Positions 36,732 to 45,636 of a DNA stretch of 56,741 nt are shown here, piece after piece; position 1 is the stretch's first letter, and the number at the start of each line of letters is the position of its first letter. Source of the stretch: CADEEN01 sp035716845 (GTDB lineage: Bacteria > Pseudomonadota > Gammaproteobacteria > Burkholderiales > Burkholderiaceae_C); assembly GCA_035716845.1 (NCBI GenBank), contig DASTJE010000144.1:1-56741 (forward strand). The letters are read 5' to 3'. The translations under genes were made by a program, and so were the position numbers. A model generated the notes under the pieces. That model searched no databases. It saw nothing but the letters and a program-made list of their open reading frames with translations, and was not told where the DNA came from.

Positions 36732-37927
36732 GCCCGGGTGCAGACCAAGACATCTCGACACGCCTGATTCATCACCCGTACCGGGCGCCGGAGGACTTCG
36801 AGTCGCCGGCGGTGCCGGTCGCCAAGGCCTCGACGGTGTTCTTCCCCACCGTGGCGGACCTGCGTGCGCGCACCTGGCTCGACCGCAGCGGCTACACCTA
36901 CGGCCTGCACGGCACGCCCACGACCTTCACGCTCGAGGAACGCATCGCCACGCTCGAGGGCGGGCGCCACACGATGCTGGTGCCCAGCGGCCTGGCGGCG
37001 ATCGCCATGGTCGACATCGCGCTGCTCACGCAGGGTGACCACCTGTTGCTGCCGGACAACGTGTATGGCCCGCACAAGGCCCTGACGCGCCACGAAGTCG
37101 CCGCCTGGGGCGTCACCCACACCGTCTATGACCCGATGGATCCCGGCTCGCTGGCGGAGGCCATCCGGCCGTCGACGCGGCTCGTGTGGCTGGAAGCACC
37201 CGGCTCGGTGACCCTGGAGTTCCCCGATCTGCGGTCGCTCGTGCGCATCGTGCGCGAGCGCGCGCCGCAGGCCTGGGTCGCGCTGGACAACACCTGGGGC
37301 GCCGGCCTGGCCTTCGACGCCTTCGATCTTGCGCCCGGGCTTGGTGTCGACCTGACGATCCATGCCTTGACCAAGTACCCCTCTGGTGGGGGCGACGTGC
37401 TGATGGGTGCGGTGACCTGTCGGGACGACGGCTTATACCGGCGCCTTGCACTGTCGCGCAGCCGTCAGGGGCAGGGCGTCGGCGCCAACGATGTGGAGGC
37501 GATCCTGCGGGCATTGCCGTCCATGCCCTTGCGCTATGCCGCGCAGGACGCAGCGGCCCGCACCTTTGCCGCCTGGTGCGAGACGAAGCCGGCGTTTGTC
37601 CGCGTGCTGCATCCGGCCCTCCCGGGGTCGCCCGGGCACGCGAATTGGGCGCTCCAGTGCCGGGCCGCCGCGGGCCTGCTCGCGGTGGAGCTCGATCCGC
37701 GCTTCTCGCCGGCACAGGCCGATGCGTTCGTCGACGCGCTGCACCTCTTTCGCATCGGCTGGTCGTGGGGCGGGCCGGTGAGTCTGGCCGTGCCTTACGA
37801 CGTGAGGTCGTTGCGCGAGCGCGCGACGGCCTACCGCGGCACCGTGGTGCGCTTCTCGATGGGCCTCGAGGCGGTCGAAGACCTGATCGCCGATGCCGAA
37901 CAGGCCCTTGCCGCGCTGCCGGGCTGA
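36728..37927 (+). CDS. metC: Cystathionine beta-lyase (PLP enzyme)
   Basis: PLP-dependent cleavage of cystathionine to homocysteine, pyruvate and ammonia in methionine synthesis. It is 399 aa. YTYGLHGTPTTFTLEERIA and LVPSGLAAIAMVDIAL are Cys/Met-metabolism enzyme segments. The PLP Lys is Lys216 in HALTKYPSGGGDVLMGA; the usual x-G-H-S-D after the Lys is here P-S-G-G-G-D. The late GWSWGGPVSLAVPY also fits beta-lyase. Cystathionine gamma-synthase/lyase is the main alternative. The start is GTG 36728, overlapping rimO by 4 nt. Confidence 0.88.
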   Translation: MSPGADQDISTRLIHHPYRAPEDFESPAVPVAKASTVFFPTVADLRARTWLDRSGYTYGLHGTPTTFTLEERIATLEGGRHTMLVPSGLAAIAMVDIALLTQGDHLLLPDNVYGPHKALTRHEVAAWGVTHTVYDPMDPGSLAEAIRPSTRLVWLEAPGSVTLEFPDLRSLVRIVRERAPQAWVALDNTWGAGLAFDAFDLAPGLGVDLTIHALTKYPSGGGDVLMGAVTCRDDGLYRRLALSRSRQGQGVGANDVEAILRALPSMPLRYAAQDAAARTFAAWCETKPAFVRVLHPALPGSPGHANWALQCRAAAGLLAVELDPRFSPAQADAFVDALHLFRIGWSWGGPVSLAVPYDVRSLRERATAYRGTVVRFSMGLEAVEDLIADAEQALAALPG

Positions 37928-37963
37928 CGCCCCGCGCGGAGCGCGCCTCACGCGCCGCCGTGC

Positions 37964-38428
37964 TCAGCCGCGTGGTGCCGAACTGACCTTGTGCCGCATC
38001 AGGCGGCCCTTCTCGCGCTCCCAGTCGCGCTTCTTCTCGGTTTCGCGCTTGTCGTGCTGGGCCTTGCCCTTGGCCAGGGCGACCTGGACCTTGACCCGCC
38101 CGCCCTTGTAGTGGAGGTCGAGCGGCACCAGCGTGAAACCCCGCTGTTCCACCTTGCCGACCAGACGCCGGATCTGCTCCTTGTGCATCAGCAGCTTCTT
38201 GGTGCGATCGGCTTCCGGGCTCACATGGGTGGAGGCCGAGCGCAAGGCATTGATGCGGCAGCCGATCAGGAAGAGCTCGCCATCGCGGATCACGACGTAG
38301 CCATCGGTCAGCTGCACCTGACCGGCACGGATCGCCTTGATCTCCCAGCCCGCCAGGACGATGCCGGCCTCGAACGTCTCCTCGATGTGGTAGTCGAAAC
38401 GGGCTCTGCGGTTCTCGGCGATCGACAT
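37964..38428 (-). CDS. smpB: SsrA-binding protein SmpB
   Basis: Partner of tmRNA in trans-translation, rescuing ribosomes on broken mRNAs. It is 154 aa. ENRRARFDYHIEETFEAGIV, LAGWEIKAIRAGQVQLTDGY and HKEQIRRLVGKVEQRGFTLV are the conserved RNA-binding core. The basic tail (KGKAQHDKRETEKKRDWERE) reaches the decoding centre. AGGAG before ATG 38426-38428 fixes the start. It is divergent from ratA across only 25 bp, with a shared symmetric -10 palindrome. ssrA itself is not seen in the window. Confidence 0.97.
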   Translation of the reverse strand: MSIAENRRARFDYHIEETFEAGIVLAGWEIKAIRAGQVQLTDGYVVIRDGELFLIGCRINALRSASTHVSPEADRTKKLLMHKEQIRRLVGKVEQRGFTLVPLDLHYKGGRVKVQVALAKGKAQHDKRETEKKRDWEREKGRLMRHKVSSAPRG

Positions 38429-38436
38429 GGGACTCC

Positions 38437-38454
38437 TAGAATCTCGCGATTCTA
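38437..38454. promoter_or_regulatory. Symmetric TAGAAT palindrome between divergent smpB and ratA
   Basis: TAGAATC-TCGC-GATTCTA is a perfect 7-bp inverted repeat. It gives TAGAAT at 38437-38442 on the plus strand (for ratA) and at 38449-38454 on the minus strand (for smpB). Predicted starts are about 4 nt before the ratA ATG and about 14 nt before the smpB ATG. Confidence 0.55.
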
Positions 38455-38918
38455 TGAAGCGCGTGCACAAGTCCGTCCTGCTGTGGTACTCGCCGCGCGA
38501 GATGTACGACCTGGTGACCGCCGTCGAGGCTTATCCGCAGTTCCTGCCCTGGTGCGAGCGGGCCGAGGTGCTGGAGCGCATCGACGAGGGCATGACGGCA
38601 CGCCTGACCCTGGCCAAGGGGGGGGTGCGGCACGCCTTCACGACGCGCAACCGGCACCGGCCGGGCACGGAGGTGGCAGTGACGCTGGTGGACGGGCCGT
38701 TCTCGCACCTGGAGGGGCGCTGGGGCTTCGTGCCGATCGGGCGGCCGGGCGAAACCGCCGACGAAGGCGCGCGCGCCTGCCGCATCGAGTTCGACCTGCA
38801 CTACACCTTCTCGAGTGCCGCGCTCGAAGCGGTGGTCAGCCCGGTCTTCGACCGCATTGCCAACACCTTCGTCGACTCGTTCGTGTCGCGTGCCGAGCAG
38901 GTCTACGGGGCGCGATGA
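38454..38918 (+). CDS. ratA: RatA family START-fold protein (COQ10-like)
   Basis: A 154-aa polyketide-cyclase/START-like fold protein of the RatA/COQ10 family, described variously as an inhibitor of 70S assembly or a ubiquinone-binding chaperone. Characteristic segments are VLLWYSPREMYDLVTAVEAY, PQFLPWCERAEVL, VDGPFSHLEGRWGF and DLHYTFSSAALEAV. The pairing with smpB on one side and ratB on the other is the conserved neighbourhood. ATG 38454 has no ribosome site and lies just after the TAGAAT box, so a leaderless message is predicted. The stop overlaps ratB. Confidence 0.93.
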   Translation: MKRVHKSVLLWYSPREMYDLVTAVEAYPQFLPWCERAEVLERIDEGMTARLTLAKGGVRHAFTTRNRHRPGTEVAVTLVDGPFSHLEGRWGFVPIGRPGETADEGARACRIEFDLHYTFSSAALEAVVSPVFDRIANTFVDSFVSRAEQVYGAR

Positions 38919-39211
38919 TGCGCGTCGAGGTGGTTTGGAGCCCGGGACCGCGTCAGACGCAGGTGCGCGAGATCGACCTCGGCGCCGGCGCCACGGTCGC
39001 CGACGCGGCGCGGGCCATCGGCTTGGCCGACGATGGGTTGCTGGCGGGCGTCTGGGGGCGGCGGCAGCCGCCGGGACACCCTCTGCGTGACGGGGATCGA
39101 GTCGAGTTCTACCGCCCGTTGCGGGTTGACCCGAAGGAGGCGCGGCGCCTTCGCTACCGCGGGCAACGCTCGACGCGCAAAGAAAAGCGCCCGGCCAAGG
39201 CCGGGCGCTGA
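38915..39211 (+). CDS. ratB: RnfH/RatB family ubiquitin-fold protein
   Basis: A small (98 aa) RnfH/RatB protein of beta-grasp fold, function unclear. It opens MMRVEVVWSPGPRQTQVREI and carries DLGAGATVADAARAIGLA and DGDRVEFYRPLRVDPKEARR, the family's closing signature. Either of two adjacent ATG codons (38915, 38918) could start it; both overlap the ratA stop. The basic tail after residue 80 is read through DNA that forms a terminator hairpin for the opposite-strand gene at 39242. Confidence 0.88.
   Translation: MMRVEVVWSPGPRQTQVREIDLGAGATVADAARAIGLADDGLLAGVWGRRQPPGHPLRDGDRVEFYRPLRVDPKEARRLRYRGQRSTRKEKRPAKAGR
39178..39209 (-). terminator. Terminator of the small secreted-protein gene, inside ratB
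   Basis: AGCGCCCGGCC / GGCCGGGCGCT (39186-39196, 39199-39209) is a perfect 11-bp inverted repeat. Read on the minus strand it is followed by TTTTCTTT, an intrinsic terminator for the gene ending at 39242. On the plus strand no T-run follows. It lies in the last codons of ratB. Confidence 0.75.
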
Positions 39212-39241
39212 CTCGGCGATCCGCGCTAGGCGGACGTCGAA

Positions 39242-39445
39242 TTACTTCTTGGGTTCTTCCTTCTTGGCGGCCGGCTTGGCTTCTTCCTTCTTGGCGGCCG
39301 GCTTGGCATCAGCCTTGGCCGGAGCAGCGGAAGCGGCGGCGGCGGCCGGCTTGGCGTCGGCCTTCTTCTCTTCCTTCTTGGCATCGGCGGCGAAGCCGGT
39401 GGTGGCGAAAGCGGCGGCGATCAGGGCGGCCAGGAGCTTGTTCAT
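39242..39445 (-). CDS. Small Lys/Ala-rich exported protein, unknown function
   Basis: A 67-aa protein with a clean Sec signal peptide (MNKLLAALIAAAFATTGFAA). The mature part is composed almost only of Ala, Lys, Glu and Pro in loose repeats (ADAKPAA, AAKKEEAKPAAKKEEPKK), so it is probably disordered and highly charged. Small proteins of this composition are frequent in Burkholderiales periplasms and are unassigned. AAAGG precedes ATG 39443-39445. A good intrinsic terminator within ratB ends the transcript. It is divergent from icd across 151 bp. It is clearly real as a gene; the role is unknown. Confidence 0.8.
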   Translation of the reverse strand: MNKLLAALIAAAFATTGFAADAKKEEKKADAKPAAAAASAAPAKADAKPAAKKEEAKPAAKKEEPKK

Positions 39446-39543
39446 TGGTAGGTACCTTTCGAAAGTTTGGATTTCACCTCCCCCCAAACGGGAGGCGAGC
39501 CGACAACGGCCCGTTTGTCAGTTTGGTTGACAGTTCGGTGAAC

Positions 39544-39549
39544 TAGAAT
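39544..39549 (+). promoter_or_regulatory. TAGAAT -10 candidate for icd
   Basis: TAGAAT lies 47 bp before the icd ATG, predicting a leader of about 41 nt. A TTGACA at 39525-39530 is too close (13 bp) to pair normally; TTTGGT at 17 bp is a poor -35. The 151-bp gap also serves the divergent small secreted-protein gene. Confidence 0.4.
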
Positions 39550-39596
39550 TTTAGGCTGTTGCAACCGCAGCCCGATTCGGGGAAACCGCGCCCATC

Positions 39597-40850
<1,254 letters not shown>

Positions 40851-40875
40851 CGAACGCGCCCGGCCCCCGTGTCAC

Positions 40876-40908
40876 GAAGCCCGCCGCGACGGCGGGCTTC
40901 GTCTTTCC
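40876..40908 (+). terminator. Rho-independent terminator of icd
   Basis: GAAGCCCGCCG (40876-40886) and CGGCGGGCTTC (40890-40900) form a perfect 11-bp stem with a 3-nt loop, followed by GTCTTTCC. It lies 26 bp after the icd stop and before the convergent cold-shock gene. Confidence 0.85.
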
Positions 40909-40930
40909 TGTCGCCGTCGGGCGCGCCGGG

Positions 40931-41170
40931 TCAGCCTGTGCCGCCCGCGATGGCAGGCTCCTCGCCCGCCACGGTCTGGATGTTCTGGGCCTGCTCGCCT
41001 TTGGGCCCGTGCACGACATCAAACGAGACACGCGCACCCTGCTTGAGGGTGCGGAAACCATCCATCTGGATGGCTGAGAAGTGAGCGAAGAGGTCGCCAC
41101 CGCCACCTTCGGGCTCGATGAACCCGAAGCCCTTGGCATCGTTGAACCACTTGACGCGACCGTACGCCAT
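40931..41170 (-). CDS. Cold-shock domain protein (CspA family)
   Basis: A 79-aa single cold-shock-domain RNA/DNA chaperone. VKWFNDAKGFGFIEPE holds RNP1 (KGFGFI) and DLFAHFSAI holds RNP2. The Gly-rich insertion EPEGGGGDLF is typical of betaproteobacterial Csp proteins. The tail AGEEPAIAGGTG extends about 10 residues beyond the domain. A promoter with perfect TTGACA lies upstream, giving a leader of about 63 nt, shorter than the long cold-shock leader of E. coli cspA. Cold induction cannot be judged from sequence. Confidence 0.95.
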   Translation of the reverse strand: MAYGRVKWFNDAKGFGFIEPEGGGGDLFAHFSAIQMDGFRTLKQGARVSFDVVHGPKGEQAQNIQTVAGEEPAIAGGTG

Positions 41171-41239
41171 ATCTGTTGCCTTGTTGCGTGGGAATGGCCT
41201 CGCCGGGGAAGTCCGATAAGTGAGGCCCTGTCGTCATAA

Positions 41240-41269
41240 ATTGTCCTTATGCGATTCAGGGCTTGTCAA
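41240..41269 (-). promoter_or_regulatory. sigma70 promoter of the cold-shock gene
   Basis: On the minus strand TTGACA (41264-41269) is followed after 18 bp by GACAAT (41240-41245). Predicted initiation is near 41233, about 63 nt before the start codon. Confidence 0.6.
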
Positions 41270-41360
41270 TGCGTTTCGCCCCGCAGGTCGCCTGCTGATC
41301 CGTCGAACTTCGCGCCCAAGCGCGCTTTCCACCTTGCCGGCGGGGGGGCAGGCGCCGTCA

Positions 41361-41366
41361 TAGAAT
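41361..41366 (+). promoter_or_regulatory. TAGAAT -10 adjacent to the clpS start
   Basis: TAGAAT ends 7 nt before the clpS ATG (41374), so transcription would start at or next to the start codon. There is no ribosome site between. A TTGCCG lies upstream but 21 bp away. Confidence 0.4.
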
Positions 41367-41373
41367 TCCCGGC

Positions 41374-41730
41374 ATGTCCCCAGATACGCCGTCTCAACCG
41401 CCGCCGCCGCCGGCCCAGCCGGGCCGCGAGGAGGGGGAGGGCGCAGTCCTGGCCGAACGCAAGGAGCAACGGGTCGACCCTCCCCGGCTGTTCCAGGTCG
41501 TCATGCTCAACGACGACTACACGCCGATGGAGTTCGTCGTGCTGGTGTTGCAGGAGTTCTTCCTGCACAACCTCGAGACCGCCACGCAGATCATGTTGAA
41601 GATCCACCACGAGGGCCGGGCCGTCTGCGGGGTCTACAGCCGGGATATCGCAAGCACGAAAGTCGAACTGGTGCAGGCTGCGGCCAAGCGAGCGGGCCAT
41701 CCGCTGCAATGCACTCTGGAGGCCGCATGA
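41374..41730 (+). CDS. clpS: ATP-dependent Clp protease adaptor ClpS
   Basis: Adaptor that delivers N-end-rule substrates to ClpAP. It is 118 aa. A Pro-rich disordered N-terminal arm (about residues 1-35) precedes the core. The core has FQVVMLNDDYTPMEFVVLVL, whose NDDYTPMEFV is the hallmark; its Asn-Asp and Met line the N-degron pocket, and HHEGRAVCGVYSRDIASTKV completes the domain. The stop overlaps the clpA start by 4 nt, the usual clpSA arrangement. Confidence 0.97.
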   Translation: MSPDTPSQPPPPPAQPGREEGEGAVLAERKEQRVDPPRLFQVVMLNDDYTPMEFVVLVLQEFFLHNLETATQIMLKIHHEGRAVCGVYSRDIASTKVELVQAAAKRAGHPLQCTLEAA

Positions 41731-44033
41731 TCGCGCAAGAACTGGAAGTCAGCCTGCACATGGCCTTCGTGGAGGCTCGCCAGCAGCGCCACGAATTCAT
41801 CACGGTCGAGCACCTGCTGCTGGCACTGTTGGACAACCCGTCCGCCGCCGAGGTGCTGCGTGCCTGCGCCGCCAACATCGAGGACCTGCGCAAGAGCCTC
41901 GTCGCCTTCATCAAGGAGAACACGCCCACCGTGGGCGGCGAGGAAGAGGTCGACACACAGCCCACGCTCGGTTTCCAGCGCGTGATCCAGCGCGCCATCA
42001 TGCACGTGCAGAGCACCGGCAGCGGCAAGAAGGAGGTGACCGGCGCCAATGTGCTGGTGGCCATCTTCGGAGAGAAGGACTCGCACGCCGTGTACTACCT
42101 GCACCAGCAGGGCGTGACGCGCCTCGACGTGGTGAACTTCATCGCGCACGGCATCAAGAAGAGCGATTCGACCGAGCCGGCCAAGGGCAGCGAGAACCCC
42201 AGCGCAGAGGGCGAGAAGGAAGAGCAGGGCGACGGCAAGGGTTCCCCGCTCGAGCAGTTCACGCAGAACCTCAACCAGGCCGCACGTGAAGGCCGCATCG
42301 ACCCGCTGATCGGGCGCGAGAGCGAGGTCGAACGCGTGATCCAGGTGCTGTGCCGCCGACGCAAGAACAACCCCCTGCTCGTGGGCGAAGCCGGCGTGGG
42401 CAAGACCGCCATCGCCGAGGGACTTGCGTGGCGCATCACGCAGGGCGAGGTGCCCGAGGTGCTCGCCGACACGAGCGTGTACGCGCTGGACATGGGTGCC
42501 TTGCTGGCCGGCACCAAGTACCGCGGCGACTTCGAACAGCGCCTCAAGGGCGTGCTGAAGGCGCTCAAGGAACAGCCCGGCTCGATCCTCTTCATCGACG
42601 AGATCCACACCCTGATCGGCGCCGGAGCCGCCTCCGGCGGCACGCTCGACGCCAGCAACCTGCTCAAGCCGGCGTTGTCGTCCGGCCAGATCAAGTGCAT
42701 CGGCGCGACGACGTTCACCGAATACCGCGGCATCTTCGAGAAGGATGCGGCCCTTTCGCGACGCTTCCAGAAGATCGACGTGGTCGAGCCGACCGTCGAG
42801 CAGACGATCGAGATCCTCAAGGGACTGAAGTCGCGCTTCGAGGAGCATCACCAGGTCAAGTACGCCCTGACGGCACTGCAGGCGGCGGCCGAGCTCTCGG
42901 CCAAGTACATCAACGACCGCCATCTGCCCGACAAGGCGATCGACGTGATCGACGAGGCGGGTGCGGCGCAGCGCATCCTGCCCAAGGCCAAGCAGAAGAA
43001 GACGATCACGCGTGCCGAGGTCGAGGAGATCGTCTCCAAGATCGCGCGCATCCCGCCTGCCTCCGTGTCCTCCGACGACCGCGGCAAGCTCAAGACGCTG
43101 GATCGCGACCTCAAGAGCGTGGTGTTCGGCCAGGACGCCGCGATCGACGCCTTGGCCGCCGCCATCAAGATGGCGCGCTCAGGCCTGGGCAAGCCGGAGA
43201 AGCCGATCGGCTCCTTCCTGTTCTCCGGTCCCACGGGCGTCGGCAAGACCGAGGTGGCCAAGCAGCTGGCCTACATCATGGGCATCGAGCTGATCCGCTT
43301 CGACATGTCGGAGTACATGGAGCGCCATGCGGTAAGCCGCCTGATTGGCGCGCCCCCGGGCTACGTGGGGTTCGACCAGGGCGGCCTGTTGACCGAGGCG
43401 ATCACCAAGAAGCCGCACGCGGTGCTGCTGCTCGACGAGATCGAGAAGGCGCACCCCGACGTGTTCAACGTGCTGCTGCAGGTCATGGACCACGGCACGC
43501 TGACCGACAACAACGGCCGCAAGGCGGATTTCCGCAACGTGGTGATCATCATGACCACCAACGCCGGCGCCGAGACGATCCAGAAGTCGACCATCGGCTT
43601 CACCACCAAGCGCGAGCAGGGCGACGAGATGGCCGATATCAAGCGGCTGTTCACGCCCGAGTTCCGCAACCGGCTCGACGCGATCATCAACTTCCGCGCG
43701 CTCGACGAGGACATCATCCTGCGGGTGGTGGACAAGTTCCTGCTGGAACTCGAAGGGCAGTTGGCCGAGAAGAAGGTCGAAGTCGCCTTCACCGACAAGC
43801 TGCGGTCGCACCTCGCGACGAAGGGATTTGACCCCCTGATGGGTGCACGGCCGATGCAGCGCCTGATCCAGGACACGATTCGTCGCGCGCTTGCGGACGA
43901 GCTGCTGTTCGGCCGCCTGGTCGATGGCGGACGCCTGTCGGTGGACATCGACGACGCCGGCAATGCGGTGCTCGACATCCAGCCGCCCAAGAAGAGCGAC
44001 AAGTCCAAGGCCGAATCCGCGGCGACTTCCTAG
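41727..44033 (+). CDS. clpA: ATP-dependent Clp protease ATP-binding subunit ClpA
   Basis: AAA+ unfoldase that feeds substrates to the ClpP peptidase. It is 768 aa. The N-domain (residues 1 to about 145) binds ClpS. AAA-1 has Walker A GEAGVGKT at 220-227 and FIDEIH. AAA-2 has Walker A GPTGVGKT at 501-508, Walker B LLLDEIEKAHPDVF and sensor 2 GARPMQRLI. An acidic/Lys-rich linker (about 155-175) separates the N-domain and AAA-1. GGAGG precedes ATG 41727. clpP is not in the window. Its stop codon shares CTAG with the convergent mtfA stop. Confidence 0.97.
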   Translation: MIAQELEVSLHMAFVEARQQRHEFITVEHLLLALLDNPSAAEVLRACAANIEDLRKSLVAFIKENTPTVGGEEEVDTQPTLGFQRVIQRAIMHVQSTGSGKKEVTGANVLVAIFGEKDSHAVYYLHQQGVTRLDVVNFIAHGIKKSDSTEPAKGSENPSAEGEKEEQGDGKGSPLEQFTQNLNQAAREGRIDPLIGRESEVERVIQVLCRRRKNNPLLVGEAGVGKTAIAEGLAWRITQGEVPEVLADTSVYALDMGALLAGTKYRGDFEQRLKGVLKALKEQPGSILFIDEIHTLIGAGAASGGTLDASNLLKPALSSGQIKCIGATTFTEYRGIFEKDAALSRRFQKIDVVEPTVEQTIEILKGLKSRFEEHHQVKYALTALQAAAELSAKYINDRHLPDKAIDVIDEAGAAQRILPKAKQKKTITRAEVEEIVSKIARIPPASVSSDDRGKLKTLDRDLKSVVFGQDAAIDALAAAIKMARSGLGKPEKPIGSFLFSGPTGVGKTEVAKQLAYIMGIELIRFDMSEYMERHAVSRLIGAPPGYVGFDQGGLLTEAITKKPHAVLLLDEIEKAHPDVFNVLLQVMDHGTLTDNNGRKADFRNVVIIMTTNAGAETIQKSTIGFTTKREQGDEMADIKRLFTPEFRNRLDAIINFRALDEDIILRVVDKFLLELEGQLAEKKVEVAFTDKLRSHLATKGFDPLMGARPMQRLIQDTIRRALADELLFGRLVDGGRLSVDIDDAGNAVLDIQPPKKSDKSKAESAATS

Positions 44034-44824
44034 ATCGATTCGGCAGACGCCGGGTCCTGTCGGAAGTAGCCCGCGAGCAGCCGGTACGTGACCGGCTGCT
44101 CTTCGCGCAGCGCCGCGGGCGCCACGAAGAACGCTTCGGCCGCGACGGCGAAGTACTCGTCGACGGCTTGCGCCGCGTAGGGGTCGAGCAGCGTCTCGTG
44201 GCCGCACACCACGCGCTCGCAGAACTTGTCGAACTCGGGCTGCAGTGCGCCGAGCCAGGCCTTGCGCGCCACGTCGTCGGGCAGCAGCGGCACGCCATCG
44301 GCGAGGCCGTCGCGCATGTCCAGCACATGGGCGAATTCGTGGATCACGACGTTGTATGGCGCCGCGCCGGAAGCGGCCGCATCGCCCCCTGGCAACACGT
44401 CCTCCCAGGACAGCATCAGGGGTCCGCCGTCCATGGCCTCTCCGGCGAGTTCCTCCTCCCACTCGTGGACGATGCCGTGCTCGTCCATCACGCTGCGGTC
44501 GGCACGCACGGCCGAGGCGTGCATCACGATGCCGACGAAGCCGTCATAGGCCTCGATGCCCAGTTCGAGGATCGGCAGGCAGGCCTGGGCCGCCACCGCC
44601 ACGGCGATCTCGTCGGTGACCACGAAGCCGCCCGCGCCGCTGAATTCCTTGCGGTCGAGGAACAGGCTCGCGAGTCGACGCAGGCGCTCCAGCGCGGCGG
44701 CGTCGCGTACGGCAAGGAAGGGCAGACGCTGCAGCGTCAGCTGCCAGAGCGCGTCGGGGATGGCACGCCGTGCCATCGCGCGGGCATCGCGCCACTCACG
44801 GTGCGCCTGCCACCAGCGCCGCAT
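44030..44824 (-). CDS. mtfA: MtfA-type zinc peptidase (M90 family)
   Basis: A 264-aa zinc metallopeptidase family protein. In E. coli MtfA binds the glucose repressor Mlc and has aminopeptidase activity. The catalytic HExxH is in VVIHEFAHVLDMRDG, and a downstream Glu in DEYFAVAAEAFF is the likely third ligand. The hydrophobic GGFVVTDEIAVAVAAQACLP and VYDGFVGI-like segments match the family. ATG 44822-44824 overlaps the lpxH stop by 1 nt (TGATG). An Mlc-type PTS role is not certain in this host. Confidence 0.88.
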   Translation of the reverse strand: MRRWWQAHREWRDARAMARRAIPDALWQLTLQRLPFLAVRDAAALERLRRLASLFLDRKEFSGAGGFVVTDEIAVAVAAQACLPILELGIEAYDGFVGIVMHASAVRADRSVMDEHGIVHEWEEELAGEAMDGGPLMLSWEDVLPGGDAAASGAAPYNVVIHEFAHVLDMRDGLADGVPLLPDDVARKAWLGALQPEFDKFCERVVCGHETLLDPYAAQAVDEYFAVAAEAFFVAPAALREEQPVTYRLLAGYFRQDPASAESI

Positions 44825-45615
44825 CACGGCCGCAGGTCGATGCGCGCGAAGCCTGCGCGGGTCAGGCGCAGCACCTGGCCGCGCACGGGCGAGGTGTCGA
44901 AGTCCCAGTCGCTCAGCACATGGCGACGATGGCCGGTCGCCAACTCGTGCGTCCCGGGTCGGTGGGTGTGGCCATGCACAAGGTCCTGGCATCCACTGGC
45001 TTCAAGCCAGTCGAGTGCCGCGGCCGGGACGACGTCCGCGTAGTCCTCGGCGGCACGCTGCCGCTTCGCCACCTCGCTCGCGTCGCGCATGCCGCGCGCG
45101 AGTCGGGCACGCTCCTCGAGCGGTCGCGCCAGGAAGCGCTCCTGCCAGTCCGCGCAGCGCACCTCCGCTCGAAAGTCCTGGTAGGCGAGGTCGTCGAGAC
45201 ACAGCGCGTCGCCGTGGCTCAGCAGGACGTTCCGGTCCCAGGCCTGCAGCACCATGGGGTCGGGCAGGGCCAGCAGTCCGCAGCGCTGCAGCCAGGCCGG
45301 CCCGACGAGGAAATCGCGGTTGCCCGCCATGAACCCCACGGCGCGACGCGTGGCCGCCTCGCTCAGCACCTGGGCCGCGGCGCTCTCGAAGCTGCCCGGC
45401 ACGCAGGCATCGTCCCCGATCCAGACTTCGAAGAGGTCACCGAGGATGAAGACCGCGTCCGCATCCGTCGACCGCATGTACTGGCCCCAGCGGTCGAAGG
45501 TCGCGGGTTGCTTGTCGCACAGGTGGAGGTCCGAGACGAATTCGATCGCCTGCCAGTGCGCGGCAGCATGCACCGGAGGCCCGAGCGTCAGCGGCGGTGT
45601 TCGAACCGCAGGCAT
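44824..45615 (-). CDS. lpxH: UDP-2,3-diacylglucosamine diphosphatase LpxH
   Basis: Hydrolyses UDP-2,3-diacylglucosamine to lipid X in lipid A synthesis, at the inner membrane face. It is 263 aa. The calcineurin-like metal motifs are all present: FVSDLHLCD, ILGDLFEVWIGDDA, MAGNRDFLVG, LLSHGDALC and DLVHGHTHRPG. The N-terminal 20 residues extend beyond the E. coli protein. It is followed by mtfA with a 1-nt overlap and preceded by ppiB at 21 bp, so it is part of a four-gene minus-strand run. Confidence 0.95.
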   Translation of the reverse strand: MPAVRTPPLTLGPPVHAAAHWQAIEFVSDLHLCDKQPATFDRWGQYMRSTDADAVFILGDLFEVWIGDDACVPGSFESAAAQVLSEAATRRAVGFMAGNRDFLVGPAWLQRCGLLALPDPMVLQAWDRNVLLSHGDALCLDDLAYQDFRAEVRCADWQERFLARPLEERARLARGMRDASEVAKRQRAAEDYADVVPAAALDWLEASGCQDLVHGHTHRPGTHELATGHRRHVLSDWDFDTSPVRGQVLRLTRAGFARIDLRP

Positions 45616-45636
45616 GGTCGGTGCGCAGTCGGCGGC

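Noticed and set aside
39525..39549. TTGACA plus TAGAAT as a canonical icd promoter
   Set aside because: The two hexamers are separated by only 13 bp, too close for a sigma70 promoter. I kept the -10 alone as a weaker call.
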